A stretch of 64,000 bases of DNA from an uncultured Pelagibacteraceae bacterium (lineage in GTDB: Bacteria; Pseudomonadota; Alphaproteobacteria; Pelagibacterales; Pelagibacteraceae): assembly GCA_902569785.1 (NCBI GenBank), contig CACFVO010000001.1:51971-115970 (forward strand). The letters are read 5' to 3'. Positions 1 to 9,404 of this stretch are shown in pieces. The position numbers and the translations under genes were made by a program. Within the stretch, counting starts at the first letter, position 1; every line of letters begins with the position of its first letter. Under the pieces are notes generated by a model, which saw nothing but the letters and a program-made list of their open reading frames with translations, was not told the DNA's origin and did not search any database.

Positions 1-1
1 A

Positions 2-124
2 ATCTCACAAGATACAGGTTTGCCTGTTACTATAGCTGATGATCCATTATCATGTGTAGCTGTTGGTACAGGAAGAGCTTTAGAAAATGAAGAATTATTT
101 TCTACAATGTTATCCGAGTATTAA
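2..124 (+). CDS. mreB: MreB rod-shape determining protein, C-terminal fragment (cut by window edge)
   Basis: Frame 2 reads [40 protein letters not shown], matching the MreB C-terminus; followed by mreC and mreD. Confidence 0.9.
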   Translation: MSQDTGLPVTIADDPLSCVAVGTGRALENEELFSTMLSEY

Positions 125-141
125 TTTATCTAAAAAGATAA

Positions 142-993
142 ATGTCCTCTAGTAGAGATGATTTTGGTATAGCGTTTCGTTCAGCCCTTTTACAAAGAGG
201 TGCTGCACAAAAATTTTCATTAGTTTTTTTAATAATTATAGCAAGTGTTATCTTTTTTTTAGATGTTTACGGTTTTAGTTTTATGAAACCTGTAAGGTCT
301 ATTGTTAACGATGGAATTTATAGAGTTTCATTAATAGCCTCATCTCCATCCAGATTTATTCCAAAAGCAACACAAAGTGTCACAAATTTATTTAATATAA
401 AAAGCGAAAATGAAAAATTAAAAAAAGCACTAGAAGTTTATAGGCAAAAAGAGCTTAGTGTCGAATACTTAACCAATCAAAATAAAAGTTTAAGAAAAAT
501 TTTAGAGTCGGATGAAACTTTATTTCAATTTCAATCAAAAACTATTCTTTCAAAAGTTTTAATTGACAAAAGTAGCCCGTATTTAAAATCAATCATTATT
601 AACAGAGGGTCTAAATCAGGTATTTTAAAAGGAATGCCAGTTTTAGACAAAGAATATTTAGTTGGTCGAGTTGTAGAAACAAACTACTTGTCTTCAAGAG
701 TTTTGCTTTTAAATGATTTAAACAGCAGAATACCCGTAACTTTTGGCGAAGATGGAGTCCAAGCAATTTTAAAAGGCAGTGGCGGATCAAAGCCAGTGCT
801 AGAATATTTACCCGAAGGTTACGTGGTTGAAGAAGGAATAGAAGTATTTACTTCTGGAAAAGATAGAATATTCCTTCCAGGATCTCCAATTGGAATCACA
901 ACAGAAAAAGGACAAGTAAAACTATTTTCTGAGTCTAGCCAACTTTCATTTGTTAAAGTTGATCTTTCAAAACAAAATAAGGAGGTTTTTTAA
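142..993 (+). CDS. mreC: Rod shape-determining protein MreC
   Basis: N-terminal TM plus MreC core (VLIDKSSPYLKSIIINRGSKSGILKGMPVL); gene order. Confidence 0.93.
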   Translation: MSSSRDDFGIAFRSALLQRGAAQKFSLVFLIIIASVIFFLDVYGFSFMKPVRSIVNDGIYRVSLIASSPSRFIPKATQSVTNLFNIKSENEKLKKALEVYRQKELSVEYLTNQNKSLRKILESDETLFQFQSKTILSKVLIDKSSPYLKSIIINRGSKSGILKGMPVLDKEYLVGRVVETNYLSSRVLLLNDLNSRIPVTFGEDGVQAILKGSGGSKPVLEYLPEGYVVEEGIEVFTSGKDRIFLPGSPIGITTEKGQVKLFSESSQLSFVKVDLSKQNKEVF

Positions 994-1506
994 ATGTCAA
1001 AATTTAATACGATAAGCAAAGCTATTAATCTTGGTCCTCTTGTTCTTTTATATTATTTATCTCTTAGTGAAATAGACAGTCATTTTGAAAATTATTTTGA
1101 AATTTTATCTTTTAATATACAATTAATCATAATTTATTTTTGGGTTTCAAAAAGACCAGAAGCACTTGGAAATGGACATATCTTTTTTGCCGGTCTGATT
1201 AATGATGTTGTTATAGGTTTTCCTCTAGGCTTAAGTTCTTTATCTTATCTGGTAGTATCCTTTGTGGCTACTTACGTGAAAAATATGACAGTTAACACTA
1301 GAATTACGACCGACTGGTTTACTTTTTTTATTGCAATCTTTTTTTCTAATGCAATATTTTTTGCTTTGCTAACTAATTTTTCAGAGACAACTGTAAGCAT
1401 TACAGAAATGTCATACAATACTTTTTTTACTTTACTTTTCTTTCCATTTTTTTGGTTTATATTTACTTTCTATAACTCAATTATAACGACTGGAAAGAAT
1501 GCTTAG
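994..1506 (+). CDS. mreD: Rod shape-determining protein MreD
   Basis: Small multi-TM protein between mreC and PBP2. Confidence 0.85.
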   Translation: MSKFNTISKAINLGPLVLLYYLSLSEIDSHFENYFEILSFNIQLIIIYFWVSKRPEALGNGHIFFAGLINDVVIGFPLGLSSLSYLVVSFVATYVKNMTVNTRITTDWFTFFIAIFFSNAIFFALLTNFSETTVSITEMSYNTFFTLLFFPFFWFIFTFYNSIITTGKNA

Positions 1507-3433
1507 CTCTGGATCTGGGAATACAGTTATAAAATCAAAATTAATAAGCAGAAGAATGTTTTTATTGTCTGTTAGCAAAGCTGTAGTTGTAGTCGGAGTT
1601 TTGGGTCGTTTGATCTCACTTCAAATTAATGAAAGCACCAAATATAAAACTTTATCTGATAAAAATAGATTTAGAGAATGGAAATTAGCTCCTGAACGAG
1701 GAATTATAAAAGATTATTTCAATAAAGAAATGGCCTCTAATAAACAAGTTTACCAAATACATTTAATACCTGAAAATGCACAAAGCATTGAAGAAGTATT
1801 TTTTAGACTTAAAACAATATTAAATATATCAGATAAAAAGATATTTTCTTTAAGAAAAAAAATAACAAAACAAAAGCCCTGGGAACCGATTATTGTTTCT
1901 GACAATTTAAATTGGTCAGAGTTTTCAAGAATAAATCTATTTTTGCATGAGCTACAAGGAGTAGAACCTATAGTATCAGTTGCAAGAGTATATAAAGATA
2001 GTTCCTCCGCTCATGCTTTAGGCTATGTTTCTCAAGTGAGCGCTAAAGATTTAAAAAACAAAAAATATTTAAAAGACATGTCAGTTCCTGGTATTGCAGT
2101 AGGTAAGACAGGACTTGAAAATAGATTAGATAAAGAAATAATAGGTGAAGTTGGTTTTCAAAGGTATGAAGTTAATGCTTTTGGAAAAAGAATTAAACAA
2201 ATCAAAGTTGACCCTGGCAAAGCGGGAAAAAGTTTTAAAACTACATTAGATTTAGAAGTTCAAAAATATGTAGCAGAAATACTGGGAAATAAAGCAGCAT
2301 CGGTATGTGTTATGGATATTTACAATGGGGATATTATATCTCTAGTATCCTCTCCTTCTTATGATCCAAATGCTTTTGTTCATGGAATAGACCAGGCGTA
2401 TTGGAAAAGTTTAATTAACAACGATAGAAAACCTTTAATTAATAAAGCTGTTTCAGGATTATATCCACCAGGATCAACTATTAAAACCCTTGTAGCATTA
2501 AGTGCTTTGGAAAATAAAATAATTCGACCTTTAGACACCGTCAGATGTAAAGGTAAAATTGAATTATTTGGTGAGAAATTTCATTGCTGGAAAAAAGAAG
2601 GTCACGGCATAATGAACATGAGAACAGGGATTAAGAGATCATGCGATGTGTATTTTTATGAAGTTGCTAGAAGACTAGGTGTAGACCGTTTATCAGAAAC
2701 AGCAAAAAAGTTTGGTCTTGGAAAAAAAGTTTTACAAGATTTTTCTGAAGAACGTTCAGGAGTAGTGCCTAGTACTTCTTGGAAAAAAAAATATATTGGT
2801 CAAAACTGGTATTTAGGAGAAACATTACACTCAGGAATAGGCCAAGGTTATTTTCAAAGTACACCAATTCAATTATGCTTAATGACTGCTCAAATAGCTA
2901 ATGGAGGATTTGAAATTAAACCTAGAATACTGTTTGACAAAACAAAAAATAATTTAAAAGAGTATTTAAAATTTAAAAATGAAAATCCTGGTCAACCTCT
3001 ACCCGCTGACCTACTAGTATCCAATTTTGATTTAAAACCATTATTTAAGAATCAGGAAAACATAAAGATTATAAAAGATGCGATGTACTCATCTTCAAAT
3101 GAACCAGGAGGAACCTCTTATAGATCAAGATTAGAAGACAAAAGATTTACTTTTGCTGGCAAGACAGGCTCATCTCAGATTAGAAAATTTACGGAAGCAC
3201 AGCGAGAGGCAGAAGTAAAACAAGAACAATTAAAATATGAAAATCGAGACCACGCTTTATTTATTGCTTTTGCTCCAGTAAGCGATCCTAAATATGCAAT
3301 TAGCGTTGTAGTAGAACATGGTGGCACAGGAAGTAAAGCTGCAGCACCAATAGCAAAAAAAGTTATTAAAAAAGTTTTAGAACGTCACAGTTTACGACAA
3401 TCTATAAGAAATTTACCAGGAGATTCTATTTAA
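1499..3433 (+). CDS. mrdA: Penicillin-binding protein 2 (transpeptidase)
   Basis: Transpeptidase motifs (YPPGSTIK, KTGSSQ); 8-nt overlap with mreD, 1-nt overlap with rodA. Confidence 0.93.
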   Translation: MLSSGSGNTVIKSKLISRRMFLLSVSKAVVVVGVLGRLISLQINESTKYKTLSDKNRFREWKLAPERGIIKDYFNKEMASNKQVYQIHLIPENAQSIEEVFFRLKTILNISDKKIFSLRKKITKQKPWEPIIVSDNLNWSEFSRINLFLHELQGVEPIVSVARVYKDSSSAHALGYVSQVSAKDLKNKKYLKDMSVPGIAVGKTGLENRLDKEIIGEVGFQRYEVNAFGKRIKQIKVDPGKAGKSFKTTLDLEVQKYVAEILGNKAASVCVMDIYNGDIISLVSSPSYDPNAFVHGIDQAYWKSLINNDRKPLINKAVSGLYPPGSTIKTLVALSALENKIIRPLDTVRCKGKIELFGEKFHCWKKEGHGIMNMRTGIKRSCDVYFYEVARRLGVDRLSETAKKFGLGKKVLQDFSEERSGVVPSTSWKKKYIGQNWYLGETLHSGIGQGYFQSTPIQLCLMTAQIANGGFEIKPRILFDKTKNNLKEYLKFKNENPGQPLPADLLVSNFDLKPLFKNQENIKIIKDAMYSSSNEPGGTSYRSRLEDKRFTFAGKTGSSQIRKFTEAQREAEVKQEQLKYENRDHALFIAFAPVSDPKYAISVVVEHGGTGSKAAAPIAKKVIKKVLERHSLRQSIRNLPGDSI

Positions 3434-4557
3434 TGTTTCAACCTAGGTCCATACAATCATCTTTAAGTTTTAGAGATAAACTTTACTCTATTGATTATGT
3501 TTTAGTTTTTTCTATTTTAATTTTAGGAATTGTGAGTATGTTTGCAATGTACTCGACAGATGGTGGAGAATTTAAATACCACACTGAAAGTCATATTCTC
3601 AGATTTTTTGTTTTCTTCTTAATGTTTTTTATTTTATCTTTTGTACAAATAAGATTTTGGCATACTACTAGCTATTTTATCTATCTAGTTTTTCTTATTC
3701 TTCTTATAGGAGTTAAATATTTTGGATTAACATCATCAGGATCACAACGATGGTTAAATTTTTACTTTATGAATCTTCAGCCTTCTGAGTTGATGAAGAT
3801 AGGTTTGATTTTATTTTTAGCAAAATATTATCATCGTATTCCAATAGAGAGCGTTAATAAGTTGAAATTCCTTTTTCTTCCGATATTTGTTTTAATTTTT
3901 CCAGTACTGCTAGTTGTAATGCAGCCAGATCTAGGGACCTCCATTTTAATTGCTGCAGGGGGTTTAATAGTAGCTTGGCTCGCTGGAGTAAGGATAAAGT
4001 TTTTTATTTATTCTTTATTAATTTTTATTTCATTATTGCCTATAGCTATTTCTTTTTTAAAGCCATATCAAAAATCAAGAATATTAACATTTTTAAATCC
4101 TGAAAAAGATCCATTAGGAGCTGGCTATCAAATTATACAGTCTAAAATTGCTATAGGTTCAGGAGGTCTTTTTGGTAAAGGTTTTTTGAATGGATCACAA
4201 AGTTATCTTGATTATTTACCAGAAAAACACACTGATTTTATATTCACTTTATTTTCTGAAGAGTTTGGTTTCTTTGGATCAGTATTCATCTTGTTGCTTT
4301 ACGGAGTGATTATTTTAAGAATAGTTAAAATAGGAAACATAACTAGGAGTAATTTTGGAAAACTTTATTGTTATAGTTTTGCAACAGCATTTTTTATTTA
4401 TGTAATAGTAAATATGGGTATGGTCCTAGGATTATTACCAATTGTAGGCTCTCCTTTACCCATTATGTCTTATGGAGGTTCATCTATGATGGCAATTATG
4501 CTCGGATTAGGCATTGCAATGTCTTGTAAGGTATACAAAGACATGCCAGTTAATTAA
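3433..4557 (+). CDS. rodA: Rod shape-determining protein RodA (SEDS glycosyltransferase)
   Basis: SEDS family motifs (QPDLGTS, PEKHTDFIF, MSYGGSS). Confidence 0.93.
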   Translation: MFQPRSIQSSLSFRDKLYSIDYVLVFSILILGIVSMFAMYSTDGGEFKYHTESHILRFFVFFLMFFILSFVQIRFWHTTSYFIYLVFLILLIGVKYFGLTSSGSQRWLNFYFMNLQPSELMKIGLILFLAKYYHRIPIESVNKLKFLFLPIFVLIFPVLLVVMQPDLGTSILIAAGGLIVAWLAGVRIKFFIYSLLIFISLLPIAISFLKPYQKSRILTFLNPEKDPLGAGYQIIQSKIAIGSGGLFGKGFLNGSQSYLDYLPEKHTDFIFTLFSEEFGFFGSVFILLLYGVIILRIVKIGNITRSNFGKLYCYSFATAFFIYVIVNMGMVLGLLPIVGSPLPIMSYGGSSMMAIMLGLGIAMSCKVYKDMPVN

Positions 4558-4640
4558 AAAAAAGACCTATAATGGGCAGAGTTTTTTTTTAAAAAAGACT
4601 TGTTAATATTACTAATAGGTGATTAGATTAATAAAAATAT

Positions 4641-5105
4641 ATGTTCGGAGACAAAAAAAATAAAATAAAAGATACTGAAAGATCCTTAATAAGCGAAACA
4701 GTAAGTATTGAAGGAACAATAAATAGTTCTGGAGCTATTGATGTTGCAGGTCTAGTTAAAGGTCCAGTAACTTCAAAAGAAATAGTTATTAGAGAAACCG
4801 GATCAATTACAGGCTCTATCGAAGGAGATAGAGTTGAAATACATGGTCACATGGATGGAAAAATATCAGGTGACGAGGTGATTGTCGGAAGCACTGGCAC
4901 AGTTAAAGGCGATATCGAGTTTGGCAATAATCTAAAAACAGAAAATGGCGCAGACATAGATGGATACATTAAAAAAACTCATGGATCTAAATCTAAACTT
5001 AAACCTGACTTTTTATTTAGCAAATCATCAAAAGAAGAGAAGAAGACCAAAGAAAATGGTGGCTCTGAAGCAAATTTAAACAAAGATTCAGAAGTTTTAG
5101 CCTAA
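4641..5105 (+). CDS. Bactofilin family polymer-forming protein
   Basis: Repetitive beta-helix core (GTINSSGAIDVAGLVKGPVTSKEIVIRETGSITGSIEGDRVEIHGHMDGKISGDEV). Confidence 0.88.
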   Translation: MFGDKKNKIKDTERSLISETVSIEGTINSSGAIDVAGLVKGPVTSKEIVIRETGSITGSIEGDRVEIHGHMDGKISGDEVIVGSTGTVKGDIEFGNNLKTENGADIDGYIKKTHGSKSKLKPDFLFSKSSKEEKKTKENGGSEANLNKDSEVLA

Positions 5106-5150
5106 TCTATCGCACTACAAAATCTATAAAGTTTGCATTATAAATTTTCT

Positions 5151-6410
5151 ATGGAAAAATATAAGTGTAAATCTGTAGGGGTTGTAGGAGCTGGCATACA
5201 AGGGATCTGTGTAGGTCTTCAATTAATTAAAAAAGGAATTCCAGTTACTATATTTGACAGAAGTGACCCTTTGTCTTCAGAATTCAAATCTGCATCTTAT
5301 GGAAATGCGGGTCACTTTTCTCCTTATGCAGTTTTACAATTTAATCGTCCCGATGTTTTGTATGATGTCCCTAAAATGCTTTTTGGTTCTAACGGCCCTC
5401 TAGCTTTAAAATGGAATTATGTTCCAAGTTTGATGCCTTGGATATTAAATTACTTAAAAAGATTTAATAAGAAATCAATGTTGCATACTGCAAAATATAT
5501 GCATCAAATTTTAAGTTTATCAAATGATGCATACGAAGAGATATTTAAGGAGATAGACACAACTAATTTAATTGAAAGAAAAGGTATTATTTATGTTTGG
5601 ACGAATAAAAATTTAAAAAGCAGAAAGCTTGAAATCAAAGTTAGAAATGACTTAGGTATAGAACAAAAACTTTTAACTAAGAAAGAAATTTTAGATTTAG
5701 AACCTAACTTGAGCCCAGCATTTGATGCTGGTGTAATTTATGAAAACGCAATGCATGCTAGAGATCCTCATGGAATTTTAAAAGCAATATTTAAGCTTTT
5801 TTTAATTAAAGGAGGAAAATTTATCCAAGAAAATATTATAAATCTTAAACAAGTTGATGATAGTCAAACCATTGTTAAATCAGAAAAAAATAAATACATT
5901 TTTGAAAAAATTGTAATTGCTTCAGGAGCTTTTTCAAAAAATTTAACAGATCAATTAGAAGAAAACATCCCTCTTGATACTGAGCGAGGATATCATGTTC
6001 ATTTTAAAAATATGGAACATTTAATTTCTAGACCAGTGATCTTTTTAGACAGAGGTTTTGGCATGACTCCAATGAATCAAGGATTAAGAGCTGTCGGCAC
6101 TGTTGAACTCGGAGGTTTAAAAAATCCTCCATCCAAAAAACGTATCGATTATCTCATAAGATGTGCAAAAGAGCTTTTACCACAACTTAAAAAGCATGAT
6201 GATGAATGGTTAGGTTTTAGACCAACACTACCAGATTTTTTACCTATCCTTGGCCCTTCCTTAAAAAATAAAAACATCATTTATGCATTTGGCCATCATC
6301 ATTTAGGCTGGACTCTAGGAGCTATAACAGGCAAAATTATCTCTAAGATAGTTGCGGAAGAGAAAACAAATTTAGATTTATCTCCCTACAGCTCAAAAAG
6401 ATTTAATTAG
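5151..6410 (+). CDS. FAD-dependent D-amino acid dehydrogenase-like oxidoreductase (DadA/DAO family)
   Basis: N-terminal GxGxxG (VGVVGAGIQGICVG), DAO-family C-terminus; ORF track starts at 5133 but ATG at 5151 is more likely. Confidence 0.85.
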   Translation: MEKYKCKSVGVVGAGIQGICVGLQLIKKGIPVTIFDRSDPLSSEFKSASYGNAGHFSPYAVLQFNRPDVLYDVPKMLFGSNGPLALKWNYVPSLMPWILNYLKRFNKKSMLHTAKYMHQILSLSNDAYEEIFKEIDTTNLIERKGIIYVWTNKNLKSRKLEIKVRNDLGIEQKLLTKKEILDLEPNLSPAFDAGVIYENAMHARDPHGILKAIFKLFLIKGGKFIQENIINLKQVDDSQTIVKSEKNKYIFEKIVIASGAFSKNLTDQLEENIPLDTERGYHVHFKNMEHLISRPVIFLDRGFGMTPMNQGLRAVGTVELGGLKNPPSKKRIDYLIRCAKELLPQLKKHDDEWLGFRPTLPDFLPILGPSLKNKNIIYAFGHHHLGWTLGAITGKIISKIVAEEKTNLDLSPYSSKRFN

Positions 6411-6417
6411 GAGAATT

Positions 6418-7311
6418 TTGTCGAAAAATTATTTAGCTTATTTATTTTTAATTCTAGCAGCGTTGTTTTGGTCAGGTAATTTTATCGTTGGTAAATTCGC
6501 TACATTATTTCAAATTCCTCCACTTACATTAAATGTTTTTAGATGGATTGCAGTTTGGTTTATATTGATACCTTTCACTCATAAAGAAATTTACAACAAT
6601 CTACCTTATATAAAAAAAAATTGGCTTGTAATTAGTTTTATGGGAGTAATTACAATAAGTACGTTTAACTCAGTTGTTTATTTTGCCTTGAACTATACTC
6701 AAGTTATAAATGCAGTTTTAATGCTCGCAGCTATCCCAGCAGCTACAATTGTTCTTTCATCTTTAATGAAAATTGAAAAAACAAATATTTTTCAAATAGT
6801 TGGACTCATTTTATCTATTATAGGAATTGGATCAATAATTTCTAATGGTGACATTCAAAAAATTATTTCTTTAAGCTTTAATAAGGGAGATTTATGGATG
6901 CTAGTTTGTGTAATTACTTGGTCACTTTATTCTACTTTACTTAAAAAATACAAATTTAAATTTTCACAATTTACTTTAATACAATTAATGGTTTCTGTTG
7001 GAATACTTTTTTTAATACCACAATTTTTTTACGAAAAATCTATAGGCCTTGAATTAAATCTAAATAAAGCATTTTTTCTAATTCTTTTTTATGTAGTCAT
7101 ATTTCCAGCAATAGCAGCTTATTACTGTTGGCAAAAAGGTATAGAGATAATTGGACCAAATAGATCTACTATGTTTATTCAATTGATGCCTTTATTTAGC
7201 GCGATTATGGCAATCATTATTTTTAATGAAAAATTCGAGCTATATCATTTTGCAGGAGCTAGTTTTATATTAATTGGTATTTATCTATCAAATAGGAAAG
7301 CAAATGATTAA
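6418..7311 (+). CDS. EamA/DMT-family transporter
   Basis: 10-TM DMT pattern; TTG start. Confidence 0.85.
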   Translation: MSKNYLAYLFLILAALFWSGNFIVGKFATLFQIPPLTLNVFRWIAVWFILIPFTHKEIYNNLPYIKKNWLVISFMGVITISTFNSVVYFALNYTQVINAVLMLAAIPAATIVLSSLMKIEKTNIFQIVGLILSIIGIGSIISNGDIQKIISLSFNKGDLWMLVCVITWSLYSTLLKKYKFKFSQFTLIQLMVSVGILFLIPQFFYEKSIGLELNLNKAFFLILFYVVIFPAIAAYYCWQKGIEIIGPNRSTMFIQLMPLFSAIMAIIIFNEKFELYHFAGASFILIGIYLSNRKAND

Positions 7312-8254
7312 AGTTGCAATTTTAGATGACTATCAAGACATATTTAAACAAATAATTGATATTCAAAAATATAAAGAAAAATATAGTTTTGAAATTTTTA
7401 ATGAACCATTTTTAAATGAAAATGAGGCAATCGTTGCTCTAGAGGAGTTCGAAGCACTTTTTATAATGAGAGAAAGAACTCCAATTACAAGAGCATTAAT
7501 TACCGGACTTCCAAAGTTGAAATATATTATGACTTCCGGAATGAGAAATAATGCTATTGATTTAGAAACAACAAAAAAAAATAAAATTATAGTTTGTGGA
7601 ACAGAAATTAATCCAAATCCTGCAGCTGAAATAACTTGGGCGTTAATTTTAGGCCTTTATAGAAATATGAGACAGGAGATTGATAATATGTTCCAAGGGT
7701 ATTGGCAAACAACAATTGGTTTTGAATTAAAGGGTAAATTGATAGGTTTAATTGGTCTCGGTAAAATTGGAACACAAGTCGCTAAAGTTGCAAAAGCTTT
7801 TGGGATGGAGGTTTGTGCATGGAGTGAAAATTTGGATTTATCTCACGCCAATAAAATTGGAGTTTTACCAATGAGTAAAGAAGATTTATTAAAAACAGCT
7901 GATATTATTTCAATACATCTAGTGCTTGGAGACAGGTATAAAAATCTAATTACAAAAAAAGAATTTGAATTGATGAAAAAATCATCATTCTTAATCAATA
8001 CATCACGCGGTCAAATTATTAATGAAGATGATTTAATTGAAGCTCTCAAAGAAGAAAAAATTGCTGGTGTAGGTCTAGATGTTTATGATAAGGAGCCACT
8101 TCCACAAGACCATAAATTGAGATTTCTTCCTAATGCGTTGTTATTGCCTCATATCGGTTACGTAACAGCTGAAAATTATTCTAAATTTTATTATCAAATG
8201 ATCGAAAATCTTGAAAGCTGCCTAAAAAAGAAGCCTTTAAGGATAATATCTTAA
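7304..8254 (+). CDS. D-2-hydroxyacid dehydrogenase family protein
   Basis: GLGKIGTQVAKVAKAFGM Rossmann motif and INTSRGQIINEDDLIEAL; internal ATG at 7304 preferred to 7274. Confidence 0.88.
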   Translation: MIKVAILDDYQDIFKQIIDIQKYKEKYSFEIFNEPFLNENEAIVALEEFEALFIMRERTPITRALITGLPKLKYIMTSGMRNNAIDLETTKKNKIIVCGTEINPNPAAEITWALILGLYRNMRQEIDNMFQGYWQTTIGFELKGKLIGLIGLGKIGTQVAKVAKAFGMEVCAWSENLDLSHANKIGVLPMSKEDLLKTADIISIHLVLGDRYKNLITKKEFELMKKSSFLINTSRGQIINEDDLIEALKEEKIAGVGLDVYDKEPLPQDHKLRFLPNALLLPHIGYVTAENYSKFYYQMIENLESCLKKKPLRIIS

Positions 8255-8365
8255 ATAGGCACTTCCATTATAGGTTGTATTATATATAAACTCAATTTGA
8301 GTGATTCGTTTGTTTTATAACAGGCAAATCTCTGCTTAAATTAGGAGTAAATAAAAAAAGGGAGT

Positions 8366-8689
8366 ATGAAAAAAATTTTCGTTTTATTAACAACAATGTT
8401 GTTACTTAATGGTTGTGCGGAGTCCATGGCATTACTTGGCACTTCGGTTAGTGGAGCTTCAAACGGAAAAATACTTCAATCCTCTTTAAATTCCGCAATA
8501 AGCTATGGTGTAAAAAAGCAGACCGGCAAAGCTCCTTTAGAGCATGTTAAAGCTTATGCCGAAAAAATAAATCCTGAGAAAAAAAAAGAGCCATGCTTAT
8601 CATTTCTTGAAAAAACTAATTCAGAAATTTGTACAATTGTAAAAAAACGACTTATTTTAACTAAATCAAAAATAAAATACTTAAATTAA
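8366..8689 (+). CDS. Small putative lipoprotein, copy 1 of a tandem paralog pair
   Basis: Lipobox LLLNGC; about 95-aa region strongly similar to the 8830..9339 product. Confidence 0.75.
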   Translation: MKKIFVLLTTMLLLNGCAESMALLGTSVSGASNGKILQSSLNSAISYGVKKQTGKAPLEHVKAYAEKINPEKKKEPCLSFLEKTNSEICTIVKKRLILTKSKIKYLN

Positions 8690-8829
8690 CCTCTCCTAAA
8701 AAAAAGCCTAAAGAAAACTTAGATTTCAACTACCTTAAGTTGTGTTGATAAAAATAATTAGGCTTACAATTAACTTTTATTTAAATAAGAAGCAGATATA
8801 CGAAAGCAATCAATGCAAGCCAAAAAACT

Positions 8830-9339
8830 ATGAAAAAAGTATTTTTTTTACTGTCAATTATATTTTTACTAAATGGATGTGCGGAGTCCATTGCTTTGCT
8901 GGGCAGTTCAGTTGGAGGAGCATCTAGTGGGAAAATGCTTCAATCTTCTTTAAATTCAGCTTTAAGCTATGGAGTTAAACAACATACAGGAAAAACCCCT
9001 TTAGGTCACGTACTTGCATATGCTGAAGAGAAAAATCCTGAAAAAAAGAAAGAAACTTGCTTTTCATTTATTGAAAGAACTAGATCGGAATTTTGTACGA
9101 TTGTAAAAAAACAAATATCTTTAACAAATAGCGCTATAAAAGAGAAAACATTAAAAATTGGTAAAAAATATACTAAAACAAATAAGATCAAAGATGTAAT
9201 TTTAGAGAAGGAAAATGATTTTACAAATATTTTTTTTCAAGCAAAACAATCTCCTAGAAAGCTAGCTATAGCTTTTCAAACTAAGTTAAAAAAAGAGTCC
9301 AAAAATAAACATTCCAATCAATATTTAATCAAAGAGTGA
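8830..9339 (+). CDS. Putative lipoprotein, copy 2 of a tandem paralog pair, with a lysine-rich C-terminal extension
   Basis: Lipobox FLLNGC; shares CAESxALLGxSVxGASxGKxLQSSLNSAxSYGVK with the upstream ORF. Confidence 0.75.
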   Translation: MKKVFFLLSIIFLLNGCAESIALLGSSVGGASSGKMLQSSLNSALSYGVKQHTGKTPLGHVLAYAEEKNPEKKKETCFSFIERTRSEFCTIVKKQISLTNSAIKEKTLKIGKKYTKTNKIKDVILEKENDFTNIFFQAKQSPRKLAIAFQTKLKKESKNKHSNQYLIKE

Positions 9340-9365
9340 TCTAAAATTTTTTCTATTGGGATATA

Positions 9366-9394
9366 ATGGCCCCAATATAATGAATTGGGGCCAT
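9366..9394. terminator. Perfect 11-bp hairpin in the convergent intergenic space between lipoprotein and metY
   Basis: ATGGCCCCAAT ATAATGA ATTGGGGCCAT, AT-rich flanks; likely bidirectional terminator. Confidence 0.75.
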
Positions 9395-9404
9395 AAATTA
9401 ATTA

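Noticed and set aside
4558-4640. A-rich/T-rich stretch after rodA considered as terminator
   Set aside because: No convincing GC stem; bactofilin may be cotranscribed
8290-8302. 13-nt palindrome ACTCAATTTGAGT upstream of the first lipoprotein
   Set aside because: Could be an operator, but too short in this AT-rich background to support without recurrence or conservation
8742-8927. 61-aa + ORF overlapping the start of the second lipoprotein gene
   Set aside because: Out of frame with a convincing lipoprotein; no recognisable features
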